A stretch of 40,049 nt of DNA from Candidatus Pacearchaeota archaeon CG_4_10_14_0_2_um_filter_35_33 (GTDB lineage Archaea; Nanobdellota; Nanobdellia; Pacearchaeales; GW2011-AR1), in contig PFOR01000001.1 in assembly GCA_002792635.1 (NCBI GenBank), forward strand, positions 1 to 40,049, written 5' to 3'. Shown here piece by piece: positions 15,302 to 22,920 of the stretch; the stretch's first letter is position 1, and every line of letters begins with the position of its first letter. Below the pieces are notes generated by a model, which saw only the letters and a program-made list of their open reading frames with translations, was not told the DNA's origin and ran no database searches. Both the position numbers and the translations under genes were made by a program.

Positions 15302-15856
15302 ATGAAATCTTTGGTTATCTGTGGACCATCAGGAGTTGGAAAAACAACAGTCTTAAATTTATTTCAAGAAAGAAACCCCTCTTATGTTGAGCCTGTCTCA
15401 TATTATACTCGTCCAACAAGAAAAGACGACAAAAGTAAATATGTTCATCTTTCTCCTTTGGAATTTAGGCAAAAAGAAGTGCGGGGGGAATTTATTTGTG
15501 TTAGCCAATTTTTAGGCTGGAAATATGGACTTCCTTTGTCTGAAATACAAACTATAAAAAAAGGAGGATCTAAATTACTAATGGATTATTCTCTTGAGAA
15601 CTTGCATTTATTAGTGAATTTGAAAGAACAATTAAATGCTTTATTTGTCTATCTTTTGCCAAAAAATAATGAAATACTCTTAGGAAGATTAAGAACAAGA
15701 TCTGATTCTTCTTTTGCTGAAGTGCGTTATGAAAAAGCGTTAAGAGAAATTAGAACAAGATCTGATTCTTTGAACTGGGCTCATATTGACAGAGAACTTA
15801 TAAATGAGGATCTAGACCTAACTATTAGATGTTTAGAAAAAATGGTTTCAATATGA
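15302..15856 (+). CDS. Guanylate-kinase-like nucleotide kinase
   Basis: 184 residues. The P-loop is 'LVICGPSGVGKTTVLNLF'. 'VSYYTRPTRKDDKSKYVHLSPLEFRQKEVRGEFICVSQFLGWKYGLPLSEI' matches the guanylate kinase NMP-binding region (S.TTR.pR.gE..g.dY.Fvs...F...i..g.fle....g..YGt). The lid region contains two copies of RTRSDS 20 residues apart. It may phosphorylate GMP, dGMP or another NMP; guanylate kinase of this type is mostly bacterial and eukaryotic, suggesting transfer. It overlaps the next gene by ATGA. Confidence 0.75.
   Translation: MKSLVICGPSGVGKTTVLNLFQERNPSYVEPVSYYTRPTRKDDKSKYVHLSPLEFRQKEVRGEFICVSQFLGWKYGLPLSEIQTIKKGGSKLLMDYSLENLHLLVNLKEQLNALFVYLLPKNNEILLGRLRTRSDSSFAEVRYEKALREIRTRSDSLNWAHIDRELINEDLDLTIRCLEKMVSI
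15692..15770 (+). repeat. In-frame 19-base direct repeat inside the guanylate-kinase-like gene
   Basis: agaacaagatctgattctt occurs at 15692-15710 and again at 15752-15770, exactly 60 bases (20 codons) apart, both encoding RTRSDS. This suggests a local duplication, or conversion, in the lid region. Confidence 0.8.
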
Positions 15857-16506
15857 CTACAATCTTTTTAGCAACAAACAATAGGGCGAAATACCGCTTT
15901 ATGCGAGCGTACTGTTCATTAATTAAATGTAATTTTGAAACTCCCCACGATAGTGGTCTGGACCATTCATTTGAAGAAAATGGAGAAAGTATTGAAGAAA
16001 ATGCTAAAATAAAGGCCTTGGGTTGGTCTAATTATACTCCACACATGGTTTTATCAGAGGATTATGGATTTGAGATACCTGCATTAAAAGGTAATTGGAG
16101 AAAAGAATGGTCAAAAAGAAATGTTGGTGGGGAACAAGTTACTGATGCTGAAAGAAGAAGAAACCTCTTACTACTTATGGGAGATCTAAGAGGGGAAGAC
16201 AGAAGAATCTATTGGACTTCTGCAATAGCGCTTGCTATGGGGGGTAGACTAGTGGGGGTGGTATCTTCTGATAATCCTAACCCTAGTTATATAGTTGAGA
16301 AAATTGATTTAGATAAAGACATTGTAAGGGCTTTGAAGAAAAGAGCTGACAAGAATTATCTTTCCTTGAAAGAGATGGTTGAGGATATTATTAGAAGGAG
16401 CATGGTCTCTTGGAAAGGCGGAAGTATAAGGAAAAGGTTTAAATCTGATGATAAGTTAGTTTCAGTGTTCTCTAGAGAGAAAAGAGGAAGGAAAAAGAAA
16501 AGATGA
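15853..16506 (+). CDS. ITPase/HAM1-like pyrophosphatase fused to a ribbon-helix-helix-like tail
   Basis: 217 residues from ATG 15853, which overlaps the previous TGA. Residues 1 to about 140 look like non-canonical purine NTP pyrophosphatase: 'MTTIFLATNNRAKYRFMRAY', 'SFEENGESIEENAKIKA' and 'LSEDYGFEIPALKG'. The usual C-terminal part (GFGYDPIF..., SHR) is missing. From about residue 150 the sequence becomes 'IDLDKDIVRALKKRADKNYLSLKEMVEDIIRRSM', which resembles a ribbon-helix-helix unit, then a basic end (FSREKRGRKKKR). Either this is a real fusion or a truncated ITPase was joined to the 3' end of a resident gene. Catalytic activity is uncertain. Confidence 0.6.
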   Translation: MTTIFLATNNRAKYRFMRAYCSLIKCNFETPHDSGLDHSFEENGESIEENAKIKALGWSNYTPHMVLSEDYGFEIPALKGNWRKEWSKRNVGGEQVTDAERRRNLLLLMGDLRGEDRRIYWTSAIALAMGGRLVGVVSSDNPNPSYIVEKIDLDKDIVRALKKRADKNYLSLKEMVEDIIRRSMVSWKGGSIRKRFKSDDKLVSVFSREKRGRKKKR

Positions 16507-17099
16507 AAAAAAGTTTGTGGATTTTGTTGATATTTAACTTGGCTTATATCTTGGGTTTTGCTATTTACTATGCTTCTATTAAAAATTATGAATTCTTAGG
16601 ATATATTGCTTTGTTAGTTATCTTATTTTTTCTTGTTACTTTTACATATAAATACACAACATTTAGTGATAAATTGTTATGGGCTTTGACTGTCTGGGGT
16701 TTGTTGCATATGCTTGGTGGAGGTTTAATAGTCGGGGGCGCTGTTTTGTACAGATTACAGTTAATTCCTATTTGGATTACAGAGAACTTCTATGTCTTAA
16801 GAATGGATCAGTTTATCCATGCTTATTTGTATTTTGTAGTTGTTTTTGTTATCTGGCATTTGCTTAAAGGTAATCTAAACAAGAATATGAATAAGTGGTT
16901 AGTATTAATTATAGTTGGTTTGGCAAGTGTTGGTATTGGTGGTTTGAATGAGATTATTGAATTTATGATGGTTCTTTTCCTGGATAAGACAGGTGTTGGA
17001 GGCTATTATAATACATTATGGGATATTGTGTCTAATACTGTTGGGGCTATATTAGGTGTTCTTTTGTTAGCATTTATGAGTCGTTCTAAGAAGGGATAA
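16503..17099 (+). CDS. DUF2238-like integral membrane protein
   Basis: 198 residues with about six membrane helices. The pattern 'LLHMLGGGLIVGG', 'RMDQFIHAYLYFVVVFVIWHLL', 'GIGGLNEIIEFMMV' and 'YYNTLWDIVSNTVGAILGVLLL' recalls the DUF2238 (YjdF) family: D-x3-H on one helix, E-x2-E on another and 'N/D..D...N..Ga' near the end. These polar residues could bind a metal, but the function of the family is unknown. It overlaps the preceding gene by ATGA and the next by one base. Confidence 0.65.
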   Translation: MKKSLWILLIFNLAYILGFAIYYASIKNYEFLGYIALLVILFFLVTFTYKYTTFSDKLLWALTVWGLLHMLGGGLIVGGAVLYRLQLIPIWITENFYVLRMDQFIHAYLYFVVVFVIWHLLKGNLNKNMNKWLVLIIVGLASVGIGGLNEIIEFMMVLFLDKTGVGGYYNTLWDIVSNTVGAILGVLLLAFMSRSKKG

Positions 17100-17482
17100 T
17101 GGAGAAAAGAATTGTTTTAGGTAAGAGGATATTAAATGTGAGGTGTAGTGATGAATGCAACCCTAAGATTTACAAGAGTTTTTTTGCATTATTGGAAAAA
17201 TATGAGGGTGGTTTGATTGAACTGATGGATGAGTATGTTATTCCTGAAGAGGTTTTAGTTAATTTAAGAGGGGGAGAAAGTGAATTAGAGGGATTTTATT
17301 ATAAGCATGATAAGGATACTTCAGAGAATCTAGTTGTTATTGATATTTTTACAAAACATATTGATATGCAAAATGTTGAGAAAAGCTTATTAGACGTCTT
17401 TGTGCATGAGATAGTTCATCATCTTGTTGAGGATGAGAAAGAGACTAAGAAGAAAGCAGAGGAGTTTATTAGGGGACTTTAA
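17099..17482 (+). CDS. Small HExxH metalloprotease-like protein
   Basis: 127 residues. The C-terminal 'LLDVFVHEIVHHLVEDEKE' contains HEIVHH, a zincin-type HExxH helix with an extra His. The N-terminal part 'IVLGKRILNVRCSDECNPKIYKSFFALLEKYEGGLIEL' is not recognised. This looks like a minimal zincin such as those found beside regulators or toxins, but a third zinc ligand is not obvious. It is convergent with the helicase gene (4-base overlap). Confidence 0.65.
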   Translation: MEKRIVLGKRILNVRCSDECNPKIYKSFFALLEKYEGGLIELMDEYVIPEEVLVNLRGGESELEGFYYKHDKDTSENLVVIDIFTKHIDMQNVEKSLLDVFVHEIVHHLVEDEKETKKKAEEFIRGL

Positions 17483-20409
17483 ATCCCCCAGACATATTCA
17501 TTGCAGAATTCACAATTAGCTTCAATTGAACATGGTTTGAAACCAGAATTGTAAGCCTCTAAGATGTTTTTTGCAACCTGAATCATTTCATCTTTTGTTT
17601 CCTGAAGGTTGAAAGACATTCTGCCACCGGATTCTAGTGCGTTTCCCTCATTATCTAGAATGAATTCAATTGGTTTCTCTTTTTTTAACATGTCTAATGT
17701 TAGTTTCTTTACTTTTCCGTAATTTTCCTTAGCAGCAAGTGCGTAAAAACCTAATTGGAAGTTTCTTGCTTTTGGCTGGATATAAGAGTTTCCCGTTTTG
17801 TAATCTATGATTTCTAAACCATCTTCATGAAAGTCTATTCTATCAGCATAACCATGGAAATGAAGGCCTTCAATTTTGGCGTGTAAATGAATTTCTGTTT
17901 TGGATTCTGGAGTGTATTTGTTCTTATTTCTTTCGAAGAATACTTTTATTATGGGTATTGCCTGATTTATATCTACAGATTCCCATTCTTCTTCTGCTTG
18001 AAGGGATTTTGCAAGCAAGATGAATTCTTTTTCGGTTTTGAAATTTTGTTTTACCCCTATATCTGCTATCTGGTGAACAAAAGAACCTAAATTTATTGCC
18101 TCCCAGGAGATAGGTTTTGGTTCGGGCATGTTGTATACATATCGGTATTCATATTTTTTTTGGCATTCATCGAAACATAATAGGGAAGAAGGGGAGAATT
18201 TGACTTCTAATTCTTTTAAGGAGTCTAGATCAGATTCTGCCGTTTTTATTTTTAGTTCCGGTTCGTTAAATAAATTTTCTTTGTCTAATGTATAGATTAT
18301 GTCTTTGTTTTGCTTATAGTTGATTTCATTCAGGAATTGCGAGGGCCAAAATTTCTTGTTCGAGTATTCTTTGGCGAATAAAACATATAACCTTTCTTTT
18401 GTTCTTGTAAATGCTACATAGCATAGCCTTCTTTCTTCTAGCAATTGGTTTTGTTTTTCATATTCTCTAATTACGCTTTCTTTCTCAGACTCATGAACAC
18501 CCTTTAGTTTGTTTTTTAATTCAGGAGATAATTCAGAAGGAATTAGTGGGTTTGTATTGACCCTTTCCATGGGGAATCTTTTTTGAACGAAATTAGATAT
18601 AATTACTATTTTATATTCCAAGCCTTTTGCGGCATGTTGTGTCATTATTCTAATTCCCTTATTCTCGGTTGTGGGGGCTTTTACTTCTATTCCAAGGTTT
18701 TCTATTATCATTATATGATGTAGAAAATCTGAAACTTCTGATGAGTCTGTCTCAGAGAATTCTTTTGCCATTTCCATAAATTTTTGCAAACAGAGGAATT
18801 TTTCTTTTTCTATCTTTTCTAATTCTGAGTTTCCCAACCCGATTATTTCTATTGTTTTATGGATTATTTCCGTTATAGGAGAATCAAGGATATTAGTTAT
18901 TTTTTCTATCTTTTTTGTTATTATTTTAGTTTTTAGATTTCCAGAATCTGATAGATTAAGCTGAGATGGAATTTCAATTATCGTTTTTGTTATAGGCTCA
19001 GGTTTATTTCGTTTTTTCAGGAATCTTCCAATTTTTATTAAATCTTCTTTTGAGAAATTTAAGTCCTGGAGGAGATTCCACCATGAATTTTCAAATCCTT
19101 TTGATTCATTTTTTGAGGCGTTTGCTAATCTTAAATAATCAAGTATTTTTTTTATCTCTTTTGTTTTTAGAAGGGATTTTGCTCCGACAGCCGTAAATTC
19201 TATATTTTCTGATTTGAGAGATTTCTTTAATAGTTGAGCCTGCTGGTGTGTCCTGAATAAGATGCAGATTTCATTTTCGGGAGTACCTTGTTTTATTTCT
19301 TTGTTGATAATTTCAATTATTTTTCTAACTTCTTCTTTTGCGTTATTTAGTTCGAAGATATTTATTTTTTCTCCTTCTTTGTTTTCTGAATTTGTGACAA
19401 AAAAGCATTCATCTGGATTTTTATAATTGTTTTTTATTAATTGATGGGCTATCTTCAGTATTTTGTTAGGTGATCGAAAAGATTTGTCCAGGGTAAAGAC
19501 CTCTTCTTCTAAGGCAGTAAATTCTTTTTTGAATGAATTAAAATTTTCTTTATATGCTCCTCTGAATCTGTATATCGATTGGTTTAAGTCTCCGACTATT
19601 GTTATATTCTTGTGAGGTGCTATCAACTTTAGAAAATCAAACTGAAGTTTGTTTGTGTCCTGGAATTCATCAACAATTATGTAGTCATATTCTTCTGTTA
19701 TTTCAGGATGATTTGAAAGAAGTTCAATTGATTCTTTATTTAAATCTGAATAGTCTTGGTAATTCTTTAATTGTTTTATTTTTTCATACGCTTTCCATAC
19801 ATTAACGAATTTTCTTATTTTTATAATAGATGAGAGATTTTCTATATCTCTTAATAATGCCAATTTTTCGTTTTTATTTTGTGGCCTTAGATAAAGGGTT
19901 TTGAATTTGAATTCGAGATTTTCTAATTTTTTTTCTATTTCTTCATTGCTTTGGCTGTTTGATTTTTTTTCTAAGTAATTTTCGAATTCTTCTATTGAGA
20001 TTCCTAAATCTTTGGCGGTTCCTATTGTGCTCACATATTGATGGCATTGATAGGGTTGCACTTTTAAGTTTTTATGGAGCATTATCTTTGCATCTTCTGG
20101 TAAAAGGATTCTAAAGTTTTCCTTTATTCCTATTTTTGAGCCATGTTTTCTTAAAACATCAGCACAAAATGAATGAAATGTTCTGATTATTGGCTCTTTT
20201 TCATCTTTTAAGATTGGCAAAATACGGTTTCTTAATGAATTGGTAGCTTCGTTTGAGAATGTAAGACAGACAATTCTTTCTGGGGAATAAATTGAGTTTT
20301 CTAAGAGGTATTTTATTTTTTCTACTATTGTGTATGTTTTTCCTGTTCCTGCCCCCGCAAGTATCATGCACGGCCCCTTTATTTTTTTAGTTGGATTTTT
20401 CTCTATCAT
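17479..20409 (-). CDS. UvrD/RecB-like superfamily 1 helicase with C-terminal PD-(D/E)XK nuclease
   Basis: 976 residues. Helicase motifs are Walker A 'MILAGAGTGKTYTIVEK', 'RIVCLTFSNEATNSLRNRI', 'FHSFCADVLRKH', Walker B 'YIIVDEFQDTNKLQFDFLKLI', 'ITIVGDLNQSIYRFRGA', 'RSPNKIL', 'IRIMTQHAAKGLEYKIVII' and 'RRLCYVAFTRTKERLYVLF'. From about residue 770 a RecB-like nuclease follows: 'FVHQIADIGVKQ', 'FHGYADRIDFHEDGLEIIDYKTGN'. Cys in 'LLCFDECQKKYEY' and 'CSIEANCEFCNEY' could hold an Fe-S cluster as in AddB/Cas4-type nucleases. The usual Q motif (LNxxQ) before Walker A is not visible; the ORF starts only about 15 residues earlier. Likely acts in DNA end processing. Confidence 0.9.
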   Translation of the reverse strand: MIEKNPTKKIKGPCMILAGAGTGKTYTIVEKIKYLLENSIYSPERIVCLTFSNEATNSLRNRILPILKDEKEPIIRTFHSFCADVLRKHGSKIGIKENFRILLPEDAKIMLHKNLKVQPYQCHQYVSTIGTAKDLGISIEEFENYLEKKSNSQSNEEIEKKLENLEFKFKTLYLRPQNKNEKLALLRDIENLSSIIKIRKFVNVWKAYEKIKQLKNYQDYSDLNKESIELLSNHPEITEEYDYIIVDEFQDTNKLQFDFLKLIAPHKNITIVGDLNQSIYRFRGAYKENFNSFKKEFTALEEEVFTLDKSFRSPNKILKIAHQLIKNNYKNPDECFFVTNSENKEGEKINIFELNNAKEEVRKIIEIINKEIKQGTPENEICILFRTHQQAQLLKKSLKSENIEFTAVGAKSLLKTKEIKKILDYLRLANASKNESKGFENSWWNLLQDLNFSKEDLIKIGRFLKKRNKPEPITKTIIEIPSQLNLSDSGNLKTKIITKKIEKITNILDSPITEIIHKTIEIIGLGNSELEKIEKEKFLCLQKFMEMAKEFSETDSSEVSDFLHHIMIIENLGIEVKAPTTENKGIRIMTQHAAKGLEYKIVIISNFVQKRFPMERVNTNPLIPSELSPELKNKLKGVHESEKESVIREYEKQNQLLEERRLCYVAFTRTKERLYVLFAKEYSNKKFWPSQFLNEINYKQNKDIIYTLDKENLFNEPELKIKTAESDLDSLKELEVKFSPSSLLCFDECQKKYEYRYVYNMPEPKPISWEAINLGSFVHQIADIGVKQNFKTEKEFILLAKSLQAEEEWESVDINQAIPIIKVFFERNKNKYTPESKTEIHLHAKIEGLHFHGYADRIDFHEDGLEIIDYKTGNSYIQPKARNFQLGFYALAAKENYGKVKKLTLDMLKKEKPIEFILDNEGNALESGGRMSFNLQETKDEMIQVAKNILEAYNSGFKPCSIEANCEFCNEYVWGI

Positions 20410-20833
20410 TTGGATTTTTCTCTTGACATTCCAATGCGTATCTTGCTACACCAAATCTTAATTGTGGCAGGTATTGTTCTCTTTTTAATGAATGGCCTGG
20501 AGCCATATTTCCAAGTCCTTTTTGGAAATTCTTTGAATAAACTAGTTCTCTGCAAGTATCTTCGTCTGATAACCATTCCATCACAAGTGGCCTTTTGTTT
20601 CCTAGCTCATTATATACGTTATCAAAGTATATTTCCATTTGTTCAGGTGTTTTTTGAGGGTTTACAAGGCTAGTTATAATCCATTTTACGAGTCTAGGAG
20701 TGGCCAATATTGCTTGTTCACTTCTTAATACTATTTCTTTTCTTCTTGCTTGCTCTTCTCTTTCCAACCAGGCGGTGTTATCATTACCATATCTATTTCC
20801 AAAATAGTCTATAATTCTGCGAAAAGGGTTCAT
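20387..20833 (-). CDS. Unknown 148-residue protein between aIF2-gamma and the helicase
   Basis: Not recognised. It is mostly helical and charged ('TAWLEREEQARRKEIVLRSEQAILATPRLVKWIITSLV', 'RPLVMEWLSDEDTCRELVYSKNFQKGLGNM', 'LPQLRFGVARYALECQEKN'). Its start overlaps the aIF2-gamma stop by one base (TAATG) and its end overlaps the helicase start by 23 bases, so translation of the three genes is probably coupled. Confidence 0.65.
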   Translation of the reverse strand: MNPFRRIIDYFGNRYGNDNTAWLEREEQARRKEIVLRSEQAILATPRLVKWIITSLVNPQKTPEQMEIYFDNVYNELGNKRPLVMEWLSDEDTCRELVYSKNFQKGLGNMAPGHSLKREQYLPQLRFGVARYALECQEKNPNDREKSN

Positions 20834-22020
20834 TAGATTACCTCGCCGTACCCGATTAAACGCCAGTGGTTATTGATATTTCTTGCTATCCCCACATTAT
20901 CTCCCTTGAATGGAACTACAGGTATTTTTAGAGATAGTTCTATTTCATCTTTGTTTATTTTTTTTGCTATTCCTACAGTTGTTGATGTGTTTACAGAAAG
21001 CATTAGAGTTTCTGATGGTTTTATTGGTTCGATAGATTGATGTTCTCCTAGTCCAAAAATTTCTTTAAAAAGAGTATGTTTTAGTTTTATGGATGATGTG
21101 ATTTCAGGCAGGTTTCCGAAAGTTGATGCAACACATCCAGATAAGATGTCCGTTTTCCCTGTTGACATATCTAATTCTGTTTCTATTGCTAGGCTCCCCC
21201 CAGGGGTTATTTCATCTTGCTTGTATTTTCCTTTGAATAAGGAAACTATTTTGGTTTCTAATGGTTTTTGTTTTACTTGATTTGATTCCTTTATTGTTAA
21301 ACCGGGTTTGATTTCGATTTCCTGACCTACTTTTAGGATTCCTTGTTTTAGTGCTCCTCCGAGAACTGCTCCATGCAAATCTTTTGGTGATGTTCCTGGT
21401 TTATTTATATCAAATGATCTCGCTATTACAAATATTGGTTTTTCTTTAGTGTTCCTGACAGGAAGTTTTATGGAATCTAGGGCTTCATATAGACTTTGTA
21501 AGTTGATGGATTGTTGAGCAGATATGGGAATTATTGGGGAATCCTGGGCTATTGTGCCTTTAACGAATTCCTTTATTTTTTTGTAGTTTTCTAAGGCCTG
21601 TTCTTTGGAAACAAGGTCAATTTTGTTTTGTGCTATTATCACATTTTTGATGCCTTTTGCCTGTAATGCTGCTAGATGTTCCTGCGTTTGAGGTTTAATG
21701 CCTTCATTAGCTGCCACAACTAAAATTGCGGCATCAACAATTGCTGCGCCTGAAAGCATTGTTGCCATAAGCATTTCATGCCCTGGAGCATCTATGAATG
21801 AGATGTATTTTATCGGCTTTCCTTTTTCTTGGATGTTGTATTCTTTATCTTTATGGAGGATGATGTCTGCATATCCTAATTTGATTGTGATTCCTCTCTT
21901 TAATTCCTCAGAATGAGTGTCCGTCCATTTTCCTGATAGTTTTTCTAGCAATGTTGTCTTGCCATGGTCAATGTGTCCGACTAGAGCAACATTTATTGTA
22001 GGTAGTTTTGATATGTCCAT
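20833..22020 (-). CDS. eif2g: Translation initiation factor aIF2 subunit gamma
   Basis: 395 residues. This GTPase carries Met-tRNAi to the 30S subunit. G1 is 'LVGHIDHGKTTLLEKLSGKW', switch I 'EELKRGITIKLGYAD', G3 'FIDAPGHEMLMATMLSGAAIVDAAILVVAANEGIKPQTQEHL', G4 'AQNKIDLV', followed by domains II and III. The zinc knuckle normally found between switch I and G3 (two CxxC pairs) is absent: only 'IILHKDKEYNIQEKGKPIKYIS' spans it. A TATA-like gattttaaag (22043-22052) precedes the start. S6e lies directly upstream, a common archaeal pairing. Confidence 0.95.
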   Translation of the reverse strand: MDISKLPTINVALVGHIDHGKTTLLEKLSGKWTDTHSEELKRGITIKLGYADIILHKDKEYNIQEKGKPIKYISFIDAPGHEMLMATMLSGAAIVDAAILVVAANEGIKPQTQEHLAALQAKGIKNVIIAQNKIDLVSKEQALENYKKIKEFVKGTIAQDSPIIPISAQQSINLQSLYEALDSIKLPVRNTKEKPIFVIARSFDINKPGTSPKDLHGAVLGGALKQGILKVGQEIEIKPGLTIKESNQVKQKPLETKIVSLFKGKYKQDEITPGGSLAIETELDMSTGKTDILSGCVASTFGNLPEITSSIKLKHTLFKEIFGLGEHQSIEPIKPSETLMLSVNTSTTVGIAKKINKDEIELSLKIPVVPFKGDNVGIARNINNHWRLIGYGEVI

Positions 22021-22058
22021 GGAATAGGATTAGAAAGAGGGATTTTAAAGATTTGGGT

Positions 22059-22730
22059 TTATTCTTTCTTCTCTTCGTCTTCGGCAATTTTTTTGGCAAC
22101 TTCTTCGGACTGCTCTGTAACTTCTTCTGCAACTTCCTCGGTCGCCTTTTCTTTTTGCTCTTCAGTTTTTGTTTCAGGAGAGTCTGGGATGTCGTCTTTG
22201 ATTTCTTCCTTGACTTCTTCTTTTATCTCTTCCTTGATTTCTTCTTTTTCGTCTGGCATTTTTTCTTCCTTTTCTTGTTTATTATCATTATCTGTGGATG
22301 GTTCTTCTTTCTTCTCTTCCTCTTTCTTGTTTTGGTCTGGAAATATTTCTTGCAAGGGTTTGCTTCCGGGTTTTTTGACAACTAGATTAATCTGGACTGT
22401 CTTATCGGAAATTGTGTTTCCTCTTACCGTTTTTCTTCTCCTAAACCCTTTTGGAGTACTTACTGGTTTTTTGCCTTCTTTCTTTGTTCTTTTATGCATA
22501 CCCCATCCTTTCTTCAGAAGGACTTTTTTGAGTTGGGGGCCTTCTATGTCTTCTTTGTGTGGAAAGCCAGCTATATCTGATGCTCCCTTGATAGTGAATT
22601 CATATCCTGATAAATCTGGTGATATATCTTTACCGGAGACTTTATCTCCAAGCTTCTTGCCTTCTAACGCCTCCGAGTCAGATTCTATCTTGAACGTCTT
22701 TCCCTTTTCAGCTATATTGATTTTGAACAT
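22059..22730 (-). CDS. rps6e: 30S ribosomal protein S6e with long acidic tail
   Basis: 223 residues; archaeal S6e is usually about 125-135. The core is 'MFKINIAEKGKTFKIESDSEALEGKKLGDKVSGKDISPDLSGYEFTIKGASDIAGFPHKEDIEG' followed by 'RRKTVRGNTISDKTVQINLVV', diagnostic for S6e. The last about 90 residues are a Glu/Lys/Asp-rich low-complexity tail (EEIKEEIKEEVKEEIKDD, EEVAEEVTEQSEEVAKK). The acidic tail is unusual for a ribosomal protein and could recruit factors or interact with neighbouring basic proteins. Confidence 0.93.
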   Translation of the reverse strand: MFKINIAEKGKTFKIESDSEALEGKKLGDKVSGKDISPDLSGYEFTIKGASDIAGFPHKEDIEGPQLKKVLLKKGWGMHKRTKKEGKKPVSTPKGFRRRKTVRGNTISDKTVQINLVVKKPGSKPLQEIFPDQNKKEEEKKEEPSTDNDNKQEKEEKMPDEKEEIKEEIKEEVKEEIKDDIPDSPETKTEEQKEKATEEVAEEVTEQSEEVAKKIAEDEEKKE

Positions 22731-22751
22731 GGATAGATGGGGAAATTGTGG

Positions 22752-22760
22752 TTTTTAAAG
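22752..22760 (-). promoter_or_regulatory. TATA element for rps6e
   Basis: tttttaaag on the plus strand (ctttaaaaa on the minus) is centred 26 bases from the rps6e ATG at 22730. Confidence 0.55.
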
Positions 22761-22804
22761 GTTGCCTTGATAAAATTTAAATAAGAAGGGGATTGGTGTT
22801 GTTT

Positions 22805-22920
22805 ATGAAAGTCGTGATATTTTTAGGTAGTTTGAGGATGAATCATATAAGAAAAGGATTGATAAGTTTTTAGATGAGTTGGAATGGTATGCAAGTGCTT
22901 TGAAGGCTAAGAAATCATAG
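22805..22920 (+). pseudogene. Small ORF with a one-base frameshift (about 38 residues if restored)
   Basis: A TATA-like element (atttaaata, about 22775-22783) sits 26 bases before ATG 22805. The first frame reads MKVVIFLGS. A second frame continues FEDESYKKRIDKFLDELEWYASALKAKKS to the TAG at 22918. One extra T in the TTT at 22831-22833 joins them. The promoter spacing makes this a credible former or mis-sequenced gene. The family is not recognised. Its 3' end overlaps the end of the convergent aIF5B gene by 6 bases. Confidence 0.4.

Noticed and set aside
22093-22758. Long plus-strand Ser/Phe-rich ORF of 221 codons
   Set aside because: It is the antisense of the S6e gene, whose repetitive Glu/Lys tail leaves the opposite strand open; S6e itself is unmistakable.
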